DNA from: Candidatus Phycorickettsia trachydisci
GTDB taxonomy: Bacteria > Pseudomonadota > Alphaproteobacteria > Rickettsiales > Rickettsiaceae
Assembly: GCA_945875085.1 (NCBI GenBank)
Contig: CAMCJU010000008.1
Location: 1 to 15,229, forward strand
Direction of reading: 5' to 3'
Length of the DNA: 15,229 nt
In this document: positions 6,638 through 14,758 of the stretch, piece after piece
Position numbering within the stretch: the first letter of the stretch is position 1
Layout of the letters: every line of letters starts with the position of its first letter
Translations under genes and position numbers: made by a program
Notes under the pieces: generated by a model
What the model was told of the DNA's origin: nothing
What the model saw: only the letters and a program-made list of their open reading frames with translations
The model's database searches: none

Positions 6638-8099
6638 ATATAGCTTCAGTAATGATTTCAATCGAAGGTTTTAATAATTTGTTCACGTAGTTTGGAAAAA
6701 TACCTAGCAATATTATTGCCACAGCCAGCAATGTAAAAATAAACCTTTCCTGCAAACTCAAATCTGCAATAGTTTCAATAACTTGATTGCTGATTTTGCC
6801 AAACATGACTTTTTTATATAGGTTCAGCATGTAAACAGCCGACAAAACAATGCCAAAAGCACTGATGGCAGATATAAAATAATGCTGCTCAAAAAGACCA
6901 TTAAGGCACAAGAACTCGCCTATAAAACCACTAGTACCAGGAAGACCTATAGACGAGAGCATAAATATCATAAAAAAGCTGGCCATAGCAGGCATCTTAG
7001 CTGCCAAGCCCCCGTAGCTATCAATTTGCCTGGTATGAACTCTTGCATATAAACTTCCCACAATGAAAAATAACGCGGCAGAAATCAGGCCATGACTAAG
7101 CATTTGAAAAATACCACCATTTATACCTACGTAGCTAAAGCTAAATATACCGCCTGTCACAAAGCCCATATGAGCAATCGAAGAGTATGCAATCGTTTTT
7201 TTCATATCCTTCTGACTGATAGCGGCAAATGAGGCATAAATTATGGCAACCGCGCTCATTATCAAAGGATATATAGCAAAATCTTTACTTGCTTGCGGCA
7301 GTATTGGTAGCAATATTCTTAAAAAACCGTATCCTCCTAGCTTCAAAAGCACCCCAGCTAGAATTGCTGAAGCAGTAGTTGGCGCCTGAACGTGAGCATC
7401 TGGCAACCATGTATGAAATGGAAACATTGGAATCTTGATTGCAAATGCCATAAACACCCCCCACCACAACCACTTTTGAGCGCGCGGATCAAGCTCATGG
7501 CCAATTGAGTATAATTCTGGGATGCTAAGCGTAGAGGCATTTTTATAAAAGTACATAATGCATACGGCAAACAAGACTGAGCTGGCAAGAGTATATAAGA
7601 AAAACTTATAGGATGCATAAATTCTATTAGCCCCGCCCCAAAGACCGATAATCATATACATTGGCACCAAGGCCATTTCAAAGAAAATATAAAATAGCAG
7701 CAGGTTAAGCGCAGCTAAGCTGGCAATGATAAAAGATTGCAACAAAAAGAAAAAAAACATGAATTCGGCCAGCCGATGTTTTATTTCGCTCAAAGCATAA
7801 ATAACGCAAAGCAATCCTAAAAAAGCCATTAGATTAATCAGCAAAAGTGAGATACCATCAATTCCTAGAAAAAAGTCTAGCCCAATTTTGGAAATCATGG
7901 GATATTGCTCAACAAATTGAAAATCATAAGCTTGCAAATCAAAATTCTTTAGCAATAAAAGCGTAACGGCTGAGGTCAGAGCGCTTGCGCTAAGGGAAAT
8001 TACCTGAACATGCTTTTTGCTTTTCGCAAATGCTAAAATATATATAGCGGCAAGAAAAGGTATTAAAATAGTTACAGAAAGTATTGGAAAATCAAGCAT
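6627..8099 (-). CDS. nuoM: NADH-quinone oxidoreductase subunit M
   Basis: An antiporter-like proton-pumping membrane subunit of complex I, 490 residues, the usual length. Seen here: Glu141 in the conserved FFEMALVPMYMIIGLWGG context, Lys222 in AFAIKIPMFPFHTWLPDAHV, and Lys253 in GVLLKLGGYGFLR, which are the family's channel residues. The motif YSSIAHMGFV in the second half is also typical. ATG 8099 lies 1 nt after the nuoL stop and has no clear ribosome binding site, so initiation probably relies on ribosomes finishing nuoL. The ends fit the family; no truncation is visible. Confidence 0.97.
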   Translation of the reverse strand: MLDFPILSVTILIPFLAAIYILAFAKSKKHVQVISLSASALTSAVTLLLLKNFDLQAYDFQFVEQYPMISKIGLDFFLGIDGISLLLINLMAFLGLLCVIYALSEIKHRLAEFMFFFFLLQSFIIASLAALNLLLFYIFFEMALVPMYMIIGLWGGANRIYASYKFFLYTLASSVLFAVCIMYFYKNASTLSIPELYSIGHELDPRAQKWLWWGVFMAFAIKIPMFPFHTWLPDAHVQAPTTASAILAGVLLKLGGYGFLRILLPILPQASKDFAIYPLIMSAVAIIYASFAAISQKDMKKTIAYSSIAHMGFVTGGIFSFSYVGINGGIFQMLSHGLISAALFFIVGSLYARVHTRQIDSYGGLAAKMPAMASFFMIFMLSSIGLPGTSGFIGEFLCLNGLFEQHYFISAISAFGIVLSAVYMLNLYKKVMFGKISNQVIETIADLSLQERFIFTLLAVAIILLGIFPNYVNKLLKPSIEIITEAIYVI

Positions 8100-8100
8100 T

Positions 8101-9948
8101 TTAAAAAATATTTATTACCAAGTAGGTTGTAAGCACAAATAAGGACAATAAAATCCATAAACTGTAGCTGAAAATATAACCATTATGGCACCTGCTTAAC
8201 ATCTTTGACAAATTATCCAGAATTAAAACGGCGCTGCTTGGTCCTAGTTTATCTATAACATACTTATCAAACAAAGCAATTATTATGGCAATATTTTCTA
8301 TAGATTTTACTATCAAGGTATTATATATCTCATCAAAGTAGAATTTATTTCCAGCAGCTTTTAAGATAGCCGACTTATAATCGCTTGTTCCAGCAGCATA
8401 AATATACCCAAACAACGCCCCAAGCAGGCCGCTAAGCAATGGCATGTGCGAAGATAGGCCTTGCCTAGCTATAACTTTGATTGTAAATAAATGCCCAAAA
8501 TAACCGTCAAACTTATCTAAATGCATAAAATGCACGCCAAAATACCCGGAAGTAATCGAGGCAAATATCAGCACTAGCATTGGCAGCAGCATGACAAGAC
8601 TGGCCTCATGAGCATGGTCATTTACTTTTGCTGACATAAAGATGTTTTTAAGGATTTTTATCGAGTAGAATCCAGTATAAAATGCCGCCAAAACGCCAAG
8701 CAAAAATAATAAGCTAGAAATTTCATGTGCATATTCTAAGATCAGATCCTTTGAATAAAATCCAGCAAAGGGAACTATGCCAATTATTGCCGCAGAAGCT
8801 ACCAAGAAAAACACAAAAGTGATCTTCATTTTACCCCTGACATTGCCAATGCTACTTAATTCTTGCTGGCCTGTGCCATGAATAACGTTACCTGCACATA
8901 AGAACAATGCTGCCTTATAAAAAGCATGCGTTGCTAAATGAAAAATTGCAGCGTGATAAGCTTTAATGCCGCATGCAATAAACATGTAGCCAAGCTGACT
9001 GCATGTAGAATAAGCGATGATTTTTTTCATATCAGATTGCGTTAATGCCATTAAAGCGCAAAGGACGCAAGTAACAGAGCCGACGCAGGCTATAAAACTA
9101 CTTACAGCAAGAGAGCTCTCGAACACCAAATGCATCCTTAGAATTAAAAACACCCCTGCTGTGACCATTGTTGCAGCATGAATCAGCGCCGAGGCTGGCG
9201 TTGGTCCTGACATAGCGTCTGGCAGCCAAACATGCAAGCCGATTTGCGCCGATTTTGCCATGCAGCCAATAAATAGCAACAAACAACTTAGATCTAGTAA
9301 AGAAAAAGACCCGACGACGAGGGCATTTTGCAAGCCAGCGATGCTGCCGGCTATAATGGCAAAATCAAAGGAAGCGCATCCTTTATATATTATCAATATG
9401 CCAATCAGAAAAGCCACATCGGCCAGGCGATTGACAATAAATGCCTTTTGCGCCGCAGAAGAAGCAGAGTCCTTAGTATACCAAAAGCCAATCAGCAAGT
9501 ATGAGCACAAACCAACCCCCTCCCAGCCGAAAAATAACTGCAGCAAATTATCAGCCGAAACAAGCATCAGCATAAAGAAGGTAAATAGCGAGATATAGCT
9601 AATAAAAAGATTAAACCTTGGATCATCAAACATATAGCCTATTGAATATATATGGACTACCGCTGAAACGCAGCAAACTACTAAATACATAACCAAAGTT
9701 AGATGATCTGCATAAATTGACCAACTAACATCGCTAGCGCCAATTTGCAACCAGCTAAATAGCTTGATATGAACAAAATAACGCTGCGATAAAGAACCAA
9801 TAAACAAATCTAAGGCTAAAAGAGCTGCTGCCGATATTAATAAACTTGCAACAATACCAACGAATCTTTTAGATAAAATATTTTTCAAGGAGGCGCAAAA
9901 TATCGCCGATAGTAATGGTAAGAAAATTATTGCCAATAGCTTGATCAT
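8101..9948 (-). CDS. nuoL: NADH-quinone oxidoreductase subunit L
   Basis: The distal antiporter-like subunit of complex I, 615 residues, matching the family. Landmarks: Glu143 in FFGWEGVGLCSYLLIGFW, Lys232 and His239 in AKSAQIGLHVWLPDAM, His257 in SALIHAATMVTAG, the stretch IAYSTCSQLGYM, and Lys in GFYSKDLILEYA. The C-terminal 100 residues include the amphipathic lateral helix region and a final anchor helix (YSLWILLSLFVLTTYLVINI), which clamp the membrane arm together in known structures. The start ATG overlaps the nuoK stop by 4 nt (ATGA). AAAGG lies directly against the start, an unusually tight spacing, so coupling with nuoK is likely. Confidence 0.97.
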   Translation of the reverse strand: MIKLLAIIFLPLLSAIFCASLKNILSKRFVGIVASLLISAAALLALDLFIGSLSQRYFVHIKLFSWLQIGASDVSWSIYADHLTLVMYLVVCCVSAVVHIYSIGYMFDDPRFNLFISYISLFTFFMLMLVSADNLLQLFFGWEGVGLCSYLLIGFWYTKDSASSAAQKAFIVNRLADVAFLIGILIIYKGCASFDFAIIAGSIAGLQNALVVGSFSLLDLSCLLLFIGCMAKSAQIGLHVWLPDAMSGPTPASALIHAATMVTAGVFLILRMHLVFESSLAVSSFIACVGSVTCVLCALMALTQSDMKKIIAYSTCSQLGYMFIACGIKAYHAAIFHLATHAFYKAALFLCAGNVIHGTGQQELSSIGNVRGKMKITFVFFLVASAAIIGIVPFAGFYSKDLILEYAHEISSLLFLLGVLAAFYTGFYSIKILKNIFMSAKVNDHAHEASLVMLLPMLVLIFASITSGYFGVHFMHLDKFDGYFGHLFTIKVIARQGLSSHMPLLSGLLGALFGYIYAAGTSDYKSAILKAAGNKFYFDEIYNTLIVKSIENIAIIIALFDKYVIDKLGPSSAVLILDNLSKMLSRCHNGYIFSYSLWILLSLFVLTTYLVINIF

Positions 9949-10253
9949 CCTTTAAGTTCATTTATATTGTTAACGTCAATAGTATTGCGATTGCGAAAGT
10001 ATATTACTATAATTGCCAGACCTATGCCAGACTCAGCCGCTGCAATTGTCATGACAAATATACTAAAAATCTGCCCTGTTAAATCATCTAAAAAATGCGC
10101 AAAAGCCACAAAATTAATATTTACAGCTAAAAGCATCAGCTCAGCGCACAATAATATCGAAATAACGCTCTTGCGATTAATCCAAGTGCCCACAAAGCCC
10201 AAAGAAAAAAGCACGCATGACAGCGTCAAATAGTGCCAAATACTAGGAGTCAT
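9945..10253 (-). CDS. nuoK: NADH-quinone oxidoreductase subunit K
   Basis: A small three-helix (MrpC/ND4L-like) membrane subunit of complex I in the proton path between the quinone site and the antiporter-like subunits. With ATG 10253 it is 102 residues, the usual size. The two essential membrane glutamates are at 38 (LLCAELMLLAVN) and 74 (AAAESGIGLAI). A TTG at 10259 would add two residues, but AAAAGG sits 8 nt before ATG 10253 and only 2 nt before the TTG, so the ATG is chosen. It overlaps the nuoJ stop by 11 nt and its own stop overlaps nuoL by 4 nt. Confidence 0.95.
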   Translation of the reverse strand: MTPSIWHYLTLSCVLFSLGFVGTWINRKSVISILLCAELMLLAVNINFVAFAHFLDDLTGQIFSIFVMTIAAAESGIGLAIIVIYFRNRNTIDVNNINELKG

Positions 10254-10872
10254 AATCAATGCCTTTTACAGTTGAATTAGGCACGATCTTGACTAAAGAA
10301 ACCGTCTCCTTCCTATCGAGCTGCTTTTGAGGATTTTGCTTTTTCGTCATACCAGCCTTGCGCATCGTTAAAGTAATTGCCCCAATAATTGCAACTAGCA
10401 AAACAACTCCAGCAGTCTGAAATGCCACAAAGAAATCAGTATACAAAACCTTGCTGATGCTTTGAGTGTTAGTCATTTGGGCAAAATTCTTCAAAGGAAA
10501 ATCGCCCCAAGAATGCTGATCGTTCCAGTAGTTTTTCAATAAAGATCCTTGCCAGATGATAATTCCAATATTTATGCTAAAGAAAGTTGCCATTATTAAG
10601 CCTATTACCTGTCTACTTCTGGGGGTCTTTAAGCGCTTTGCGGTAAAATCAATATCTAGCATCATAATAACAAACAAAAACAGAACCGCAACTGCCCCGA
10701 CATAAACAATAATATTTATCATGGCTAAAAACTCGGCGTTAAGTAGCAAAAATAATCCTGAGCTATTAATAAAGGCAAAAATCAACCACAAAACACTATG
10801 CACAGGATTTTGACTTAATATCACGCCCAAAGCCGCCGTAATTATTAAAAAGCTAAATAAATAAAACAACAT
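10243..10872 (-). CDS. nuoJ: NADH-quinone oxidoreductase subunit J
   Basis: A five-helix (ND6-like) membrane subunit of complex I, 209 residues. Strong family landmarks are NPVHSVLWLIFAFINSSGLF (22-41), the pi-bulge helix region YVGAVAVLFLFVIMMLDIDF (57-76), and the last helix GVVLLVAIIGAITLTMRK. The C-terminal 35 residues are polar and basic. ATG 10872 lies 2 nt after the nuoI stop with no ribosome binding site visible, so translation is probably coupled. The only base-level oddity is the long overlap with nuoK at its end. Confidence 0.96.
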   Translation of the reverse strand: MLFYLFSFLIITAALGVILSQNPVHSVLWLIFAFINSSGLFLLLNAEFLAMINIIVYVGAVAVLFLFVIMMLDIDFTAKRLKTPRSRQVIGLIMATFFSINIGIIIWQGSLLKNYWNDQHSWGDFPLKNFAQMTNTQSISKVLYTDFFVAFQTAGVVLLVAIIGAITLTMRKAGMTKKQNPQKQLDRKETVSLVKIVPNSTVKGIDYDS

Positions 10873-10874
10873 AA

Positions 10875-11357
10875 TTATTTGTACTGATAATCTTTTTTAA
10901 GTTGCGCGCTAACCTTATCCTCCCACTCATCGCCATTATGCAATAACTTTGTTTTATCATAAAGCAACTCTTGATGAGTTAGTGTTGAAAATTCGAAATT
11001 TGGCCCCTGGACTATAGCGTCCACAGGGCACGCCTCCTGACACAGGCCGCAATAAATACATTTGGTCATATCGATATCGTATCTAATTGCCCTTCTGCTT
11101 TCATCATCGCTGACTTGCGCTTCAATAACTATGGCCTGCGCCGGACAGATTGCTTCGCATAACTTACAAGCAATGCAGCGCTCAAGGCCGTTATCATACT
11201 TGCGCAGTACATGCTGACCTCGAAAACGCGGGCTAATGCTACCCTTTTCATAAGGATAGTTGATCGTAACCTTTGGCTTGAATAAATATTTTAGAGTTAG
11301 GCGCAAACCCAGAATAATCTCATAGAGAAAAATTTTCTTTAAAAACTTAATAAGCAT
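10875..11357 (-). CDS. nuoI: NADH-quinone oxidoreductase subunit I (8Fe ferredoxin-like)
   Basis: The peripheral-arm subunit carrying two [4Fe-4S] clusters (N6a, N6b) that pass electrons towards NuoB and the quinone site. It is 160 residues. Two complete motifs are visible: Cys61, 64, 67 followed by Cys71-Pro (CIACKLCEAICP), and Cys100, 103, 106 followed by Cys110-Pro (CIYCGLCQEACP). The N-terminal 35 residues form the amphipathic anchor helix typical of the family, followed by PRFRGQHVLRKYDNG, a well conserved proteobacterial stretch. ATG 11357 has AGG about 9 nt upstream and lies 4 nt after the nuoH stop. Confidence 0.97.
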   Translation of the reverse strand: MLIKFLKKIFLYEIILGLRLTLKYLFKPKVTINYPYEKGSISPRFRGQHVLRKYDNGLERCIACKLCEAICPAQAIVIEAQVSDDESRRAIRYDIDMTKCIYCGLCQEACPVDAIVQGPNFEFSTLTHQELLYDKTKLLHNGDEWEDKVSAQLKKDYQYK

Positions 11358-11361
11358 ATTT

Positions 11362-12405
11362 TTAACCTGTAAATCTTATAACAAAAGCAACTACAACAAA
11401 ATAAACAAAAGTCATTGGCAGCAAAAACTTCCATCCAATAAGCATGAGCTGATCGTACCTATAGCGCGGCAGCGTTGCTCTGATCCAAATAAAACAAAAC
11501 AGCAGCAAGGAAATTTTTGCACCAAACCAGATCGCGCCGGGCACAAAGCTCAAAAAGCCGATATTAAAAGGCGGTAAGTAGCCACCAAAAAATAAAACAG
11601 TCGTCATGGCGCTAACCATTATCATGTTGGCATACTCACCAAGGAAGAACATTGCAAAAGTCATCGAGGAATACTCAACATTATATCCAGCTACTAGCTC
11701 AGATTCGGCTTCGGGCAAATCAAATGGATGCCTATTTGTCTCAGCCAAAGCAGCGATAAAAAATATCAAACTCAAAGGGGTCATCAGCAAATCAATACCA
11801 AGGGATCTAGTTCTTTGCGCCTCAATGATATCGAGCAAATTTAAGCTACCACTACAAAGTACCACGCAAACAATCGCAAGTCCCATCGATAGCTCGTAAG
11901 AAATCATCTGCGCGGATGATCTGATGGCGCCAAAAAACGCATATTTTGAATTACTAGCCCATCCAGCTATGATAATGCCATACACCCCAAGAGACGATAC
12001 TGCTAAAATATAAAGAGCGCCAACATCAATATTGGCAAGGACTAAGTTTTTATTAAATGGCATCACCGCCCAGCCTATCAAACTTAGACAAAACGTAATC
12101 AGCGGAGCTAGCAAAAATAAGAAATGATCAGCTTTAGTTGGCAAAATCAGCTCTTTACTAAGAAGCTTAATAGCATCTGCAATAGGCTGCAACAACCCAA
12201 ATGGACCAACAACATTAGGCCCACGCCTTAGCTGCATCAGGCCGATGATCCTTCTTTCGGCGTAAGTAAGATAAGCTACGCACAAGAGCAAAGGCAGTAT
12301 AATAGAAAATATTTTCAGCAAACAAAATCCCAGCTCATAAGCAAAGGCCAAAATATTTGGCAGCGCATTTCTAACTTCAAGACTTAAAAACCGATCTAAC
12401 TTCAT
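11362..12405 (-). CDS. nuoH: NADH-quinone oxidoreductase subunit H
   Basis: The ND1-like membrane subunit that forms the quinone chamber with NuoB and NuoD. It is 347 residues, normal length. Landmarks: YAERRIIGLMQLRRGPNVVG (48-67), LLQPIADAIKLLSKE (71-85), and the acidic quinone-site loop AETNRHPFDLPEAESELVAG (221-240) followed by YNVEYSSMTFAMFFLGEYAN. The C-terminus RATLPRYRYDQLMLIGWKFLLP is also characteristic. The start ATG overlaps the nuoG stop by 4 nt (ATGA), with no separate ribosome binding site, implying coupled translation. NuoH works with NuoA, which is not encoded in this window. Confidence 0.98.
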   Translation of the reverse strand: MKLDRFLSLEVRNALPNILAFAYELGFCLLKIFSIILPLLLCVAYLTYAERRIIGLMQLRRGPNVVGPFGLLQPIADAIKLLSKELILPTKADHFLFLLAPLITFCLSLIGWAVMPFNKNLVLANIDVGALYILAVSSLGVYGIIIAGWASNSKYAFFGAIRSSAQMISYELSMGLAIVCVVLCSGSLNLLDIIEAQRTRSLGIDLLMTPLSLIFFIAALAETNRHPFDLPEAESELVAGYNVEYSSMTFAMFFLGEYANMIMVSAMTTVLFFGGYLPPFNIGFLSFVPGAIWFGAKISLLLFCFIWIRATLPRYRYDQLMLIGWKFLLPMTFVYFVVVAFVIRFTG

Positions 12406-14459
12406 GATTGCTGCAAAATAAATTTAGTGCAATTTAGCATCGTTGGCGAAAACCTGCTGATAATGTTGGTCATATAATAATTTTGCTTTATTTCTTGCAA
12501 ATCTTGCTCAGCTTTTTGACCATCCAAAGCATCTGGTAGGCTAAGGGGCAGAGGCCTGAAATCATTGGGCACTATTTTTTCCATATGCGCTATGGCTGGA
12601 AACAGGCGCGCCATTTCCGCTCGCACATCAAGCAAATCTTCAAAAGGCAAATTCATATCCAGCCTACTTGCTAGCTGCAGCAAGATGCTACTATCGCGTC
12701 TAGCAGAGCCTGGCGGAGGGACTGCCGCTTTTGCATACTGAGCCCTGCCCTCTAGGTTGATGTAAATACCATCTTTTTCGCTATAAGCAGCCCCTGGCAA
12801 GATCAAATTGGCCCGATCAGCGCTCTTGTCCCCATGATGCCCTTGATATATAACAAAAGCCTTGCCAAATGACTGCGCGTCTGGCTCGTCAGTGCCCAGC
12901 AAATACAGCAATTTTATTTGACCATCTTTAGTAGCTTGCAGAATCTCCTTGTAGTCCTTGCCTCCTGCTGGCGGCTTAAAGCCAATATCTAGCATTGCAA
13001 CACTGCTGGCGTTATTATGCAAAATATTAAAACCATTCCACCCCTCCTTCACAAAGTTATATTTTGCGCATATCCCATGGGCTAAAGACACAAGATCAGC
13101 AGCATCAAGGCGCAATAGCACTTCATCGCCAATAATCATCATCGGCATCTTAGCGCTGCTCAGCATAGCGCAAATTTCATGCTCTTGCCGCAGAATTTGC
13201 TGCAAAACCGAGCAAGCAGCGCCAAGTTCATGGACTTTATAGTTTAACTCAGCTTTGGCCCCAATGCGCGCGACATAAAGCTGGCGCTGCCTTTGGTTTA
13301 CGCCGATGCGAGCATTTAAAACCGGCGCGCTCTGCCTAGGATTTGCCCCAATAAGCAGGCAAAAATCGGCCTGATCAATTCCGGCAACCGTGGTGTTAAA
13401 TAAATAATTACCGCGCGCGGTAGTATCGTATCTGGAATTGATCTGCTCGCCATCGATATTTCTGCAACCAAGCCTATCCATAATCATCTTAAAGAGAAAA
13501 ATAGACTCAGCATCAACCATATTGCCGCAAACTCCGGCCATTTCATGCGGCGCTAAAAGCCTTATATGCGAGATAGCAGCATCTATTGCTTTTGACCAGG
13601 GAAGCTGGCGAAATTTGCCATTAACTTTCATGTAAGGCTCCTGAAGTCTTTGATACTTAAGGCCATCATACGAGAATCTAGCCTTATCAGATAGCCACTC
13701 TTGGTTTATCTCGTCGGTTTGGGCCGGTAGTATGCGCATCACTCTAGGGCCTTTGCTATCGATCCTAATGTTACTGCCCAGAGCATCGTGCACGTCGATA
13801 GATTTGGTATGACTCAGCTCCCAGCTGCGGTAGGTAAACTGATAAGGCAAGGCAGTCAGCGCGCCAACAGGGCAAATGTCGATCAAATTGCCAGATAACT
13901 CGGAGGTGATGGTTTTTTCCAAATAGGTCGAAACCTCCATATTCTCGCCGCGCCCTATAGTGCCAATTTCCTCAACCCCGGCGATATCTGCCGAGAACCT
14001 GATGCAACGAGTGCACTGAATGCACCTGGTCATGTGTGTGCGCACAAGGGGGCCCATGTTTTTGTCCTTGATGGAGCGTTTGTTTTCGGCAAACCGGCTA
14101 AAATTCTTGCCATACTTAAAAGCCTGATCTTGCAGGTCGCACTCGCCGCCTTGGTCGCATATTGGGCAGTCAAGCGGGTGATTAATAAGCAAAAACTCCA
14201 TTACTCCCTCCCTTGCTTTTTGCACTTTTAAGGTATTGGTATGGATGACCATCCCCTGACTTATCGGCATGGAGCACGAGGCAACAAGCTTTGGGGCTTT
14301 TTGAATTTCCACCAAGCACATGCGACAATTGCCAGCAACTTTCAAGCGCTTATGATAGCAAAATCTAGGTATCTCGATACCGGCTATCTCGCAGGCCTGT
14401 AGCACGCTGCTGGGGGCGGGCACTTCTATTTCCGCGCCATTTATAGTAATTTTTAGCAT
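12402..14459 (-). CDS. nuoG: NADH-quinone oxidoreductase subunit G
   Basis: The largest peripheral-arm subunit, carrying a chain of iron-sulfur clusters between NuoF and NuoI. It is 685 residues, the shorter alphaproteobacterial/mitochondrial (75-kDa subunit) form. Visible ligands: N1b [2Fe-2S] Cys34, 45, 48, 62; N5 [4Fe-4S] His94, Cys98, 101, 107 (HPLDCPICDQGGECD); N4 [4Fe-4S] Cys146, 149, 152 and Cys196 in ICPVGAL. The remainder is the catalytically inactive molybdopterin-oxidoreductase-like domain. It ends YYMTNIISRFSPTMLNC, resembling the alphaproteobacterial C-terminus. ATG 14459 is the natural N-terminus (MLKITINGAEIEVP); the ribosome binding site is weak. It is the first gene of the operon here, with a promoter candidate about 30 nt upstream. 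The extra N7 cluster motif of some bacteria was not seen. Confidence 0.97.
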   Translation of the reverse strand: MLKITINGAEIEVPAPSSVLQACEIAGIEIPRFCYHKRLKVAGNCRMCLVEIQKAPKLVASCSMPISQGMVIHTNTLKVQKAREGVMEFLLINHPLDCPICDQGGECDLQDQAFKYGKNFSRFAENKRSIKDKNMGPLVRTHMTRCIQCTRCIRFSADIAGVEEIGTIGRGENMEVSTYLEKTITSELSGNLIDICPVGALTALPYQFTYRSWELSHTKSIDVHDALGSNIRIDSKGPRVMRILPAQTDEINQEWLSDKARFSYDGLKYQRLQEPYMKVNGKFRQLPWSKAIDAAISHIRLLAPHEMAGVCGNMVDAESIFLFKMIMDRLGCRNIDGEQINSRYDTTARGNYLFNTTVAGIDQADFCLLIGANPRQSAPVLNARIGVNQRQRQLYVARIGAKAELNYKVHELGAACSVLQQILRQEHEICAMLSSAKMPMMIIGDEVLLRLDAADLVSLAHGICAKYNFVKEGWNGFNILHNNASSVAMLDIGFKPPAGGKDYKEILQATKDGQIKLLYLLGTDEPDAQSFGKAFVIYQGHHGDKSADRANLILPGAAYSEKDGIYINLEGRAQYAKAAVPPPGSARRDSSILLQLASRLDMNLPFEDLLDVRAEMARLFPAIAHMEKIVPNDFRPLPLSLPDALDGQKAEQDLQEIKQNYYMTNIISRFSPTMLNCTKFILQQS

Positions 14460-14490
14460 TGTTTGCTTGTGCTTGCTTTGTATAGTTAGT

Positions 14491-14519
14491 TTTATAGCTA
14501 ATTCGAGCCTTTAAAACAA
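14491..14519 (-). promoter_or_regulatory. Promoter candidate for nuoG-N
   Basis: On the minus strand, TTGTTT (14519-14514) is followed by exactly 17 bp and TATAAA (14496-14491). The predicted start near 14484 gives a 5' leader of about 25 nt before the nuoG ATG. This is the best sigma70-like pair I found between nuoG and the upstream gene. Confidence 0.45.
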
Positions 14520-14578
14520 AGCTTAAATGGTATTAGGAATCTTTGCAACAAAAACTTAGCTTATTTATACTAAAAAAT

Positions 14579-14698
14579 ATGCCAGTATTGTTGTTTTGCG
14601 CGGGGGGTTTTTTTAAAGATTTTTTCGGGGAGGTTGCTCTTCTGCACAATGCGGGGGATATGAATTTTAGGGGGCGCGCGTTTAAGGTGGCGAGCTAG
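14579..14698 (+). CDS. Possible 39-residue ORF in GC-shifted patch
   Basis: ATG 14579 to TAG 14696-14698 encodes a 39-residue peptide starting MPVLLFCAGGFFKDFFGEVA and ending FRGRAFKVAS. It reads as protein-like, but there is no ribosome binding site and no recognised family. It runs opposite to all neighbours and partly through a G6T7 homopolymer pair. It may be a remnant of a lost gene or chance. Its base composition differs from the adjacent AT-rich DNA. Confidence 0.2.
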   Translation: MPVLLFCAGGFFKDFFGEVALLHNAGDMNFRGRAFKVAS

Positions 14699-14720
14699 AT
14701 GAGGAGAGCTATAGATGAGG
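14693..14720. repeat. Short imperfect tandem repeat
   Basis: AGCTAGATGAGG (14693-14704) and AGCTATAGATGAGG (14707-14720) are adjacent copies sharing the 9-bp core TAGATGAGG at a 16-bp period. A small palindrome, CTATG-ATG-CATAG, follows shortly after. Function is unknown; it could be simple slippage in decaying spacer DNA. Confidence 0.4.
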
Positions 14721-14758
14721 CGCTATGATGCATAGAATAATAGCCCTTACACGCGACC

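Larger units (their letters stand above)
14460..14758. other. Spacer between nuoG and upstream unknown gene
   Basis: About 300 bp without a conserved gene. The nuoG-proximal half is AT-rich and holds the promoter candidate. The distal half (about 14596-14700) is noticeably richer in G, with a G6T7 run at 14601-14613, and contains a 39-codon plus-strand ORF and a short imperfect direct repeat, listed separately. I see no tRNA or clear terminator. Confidence 0.6.

Noticed and set aside
11606..14231. Plus-strand frames inside nuoH and nuoG
   Set aside because: They are antisense shadows of conserved genes, with no ribosome binding sites or recognisable domains.
14601..14613. G6T7 run as an intrinsic terminator
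   Set aside because: No complementary upstream arm is present to form a hairpin on the plus strand, and on the minus strand there is no T-tract.
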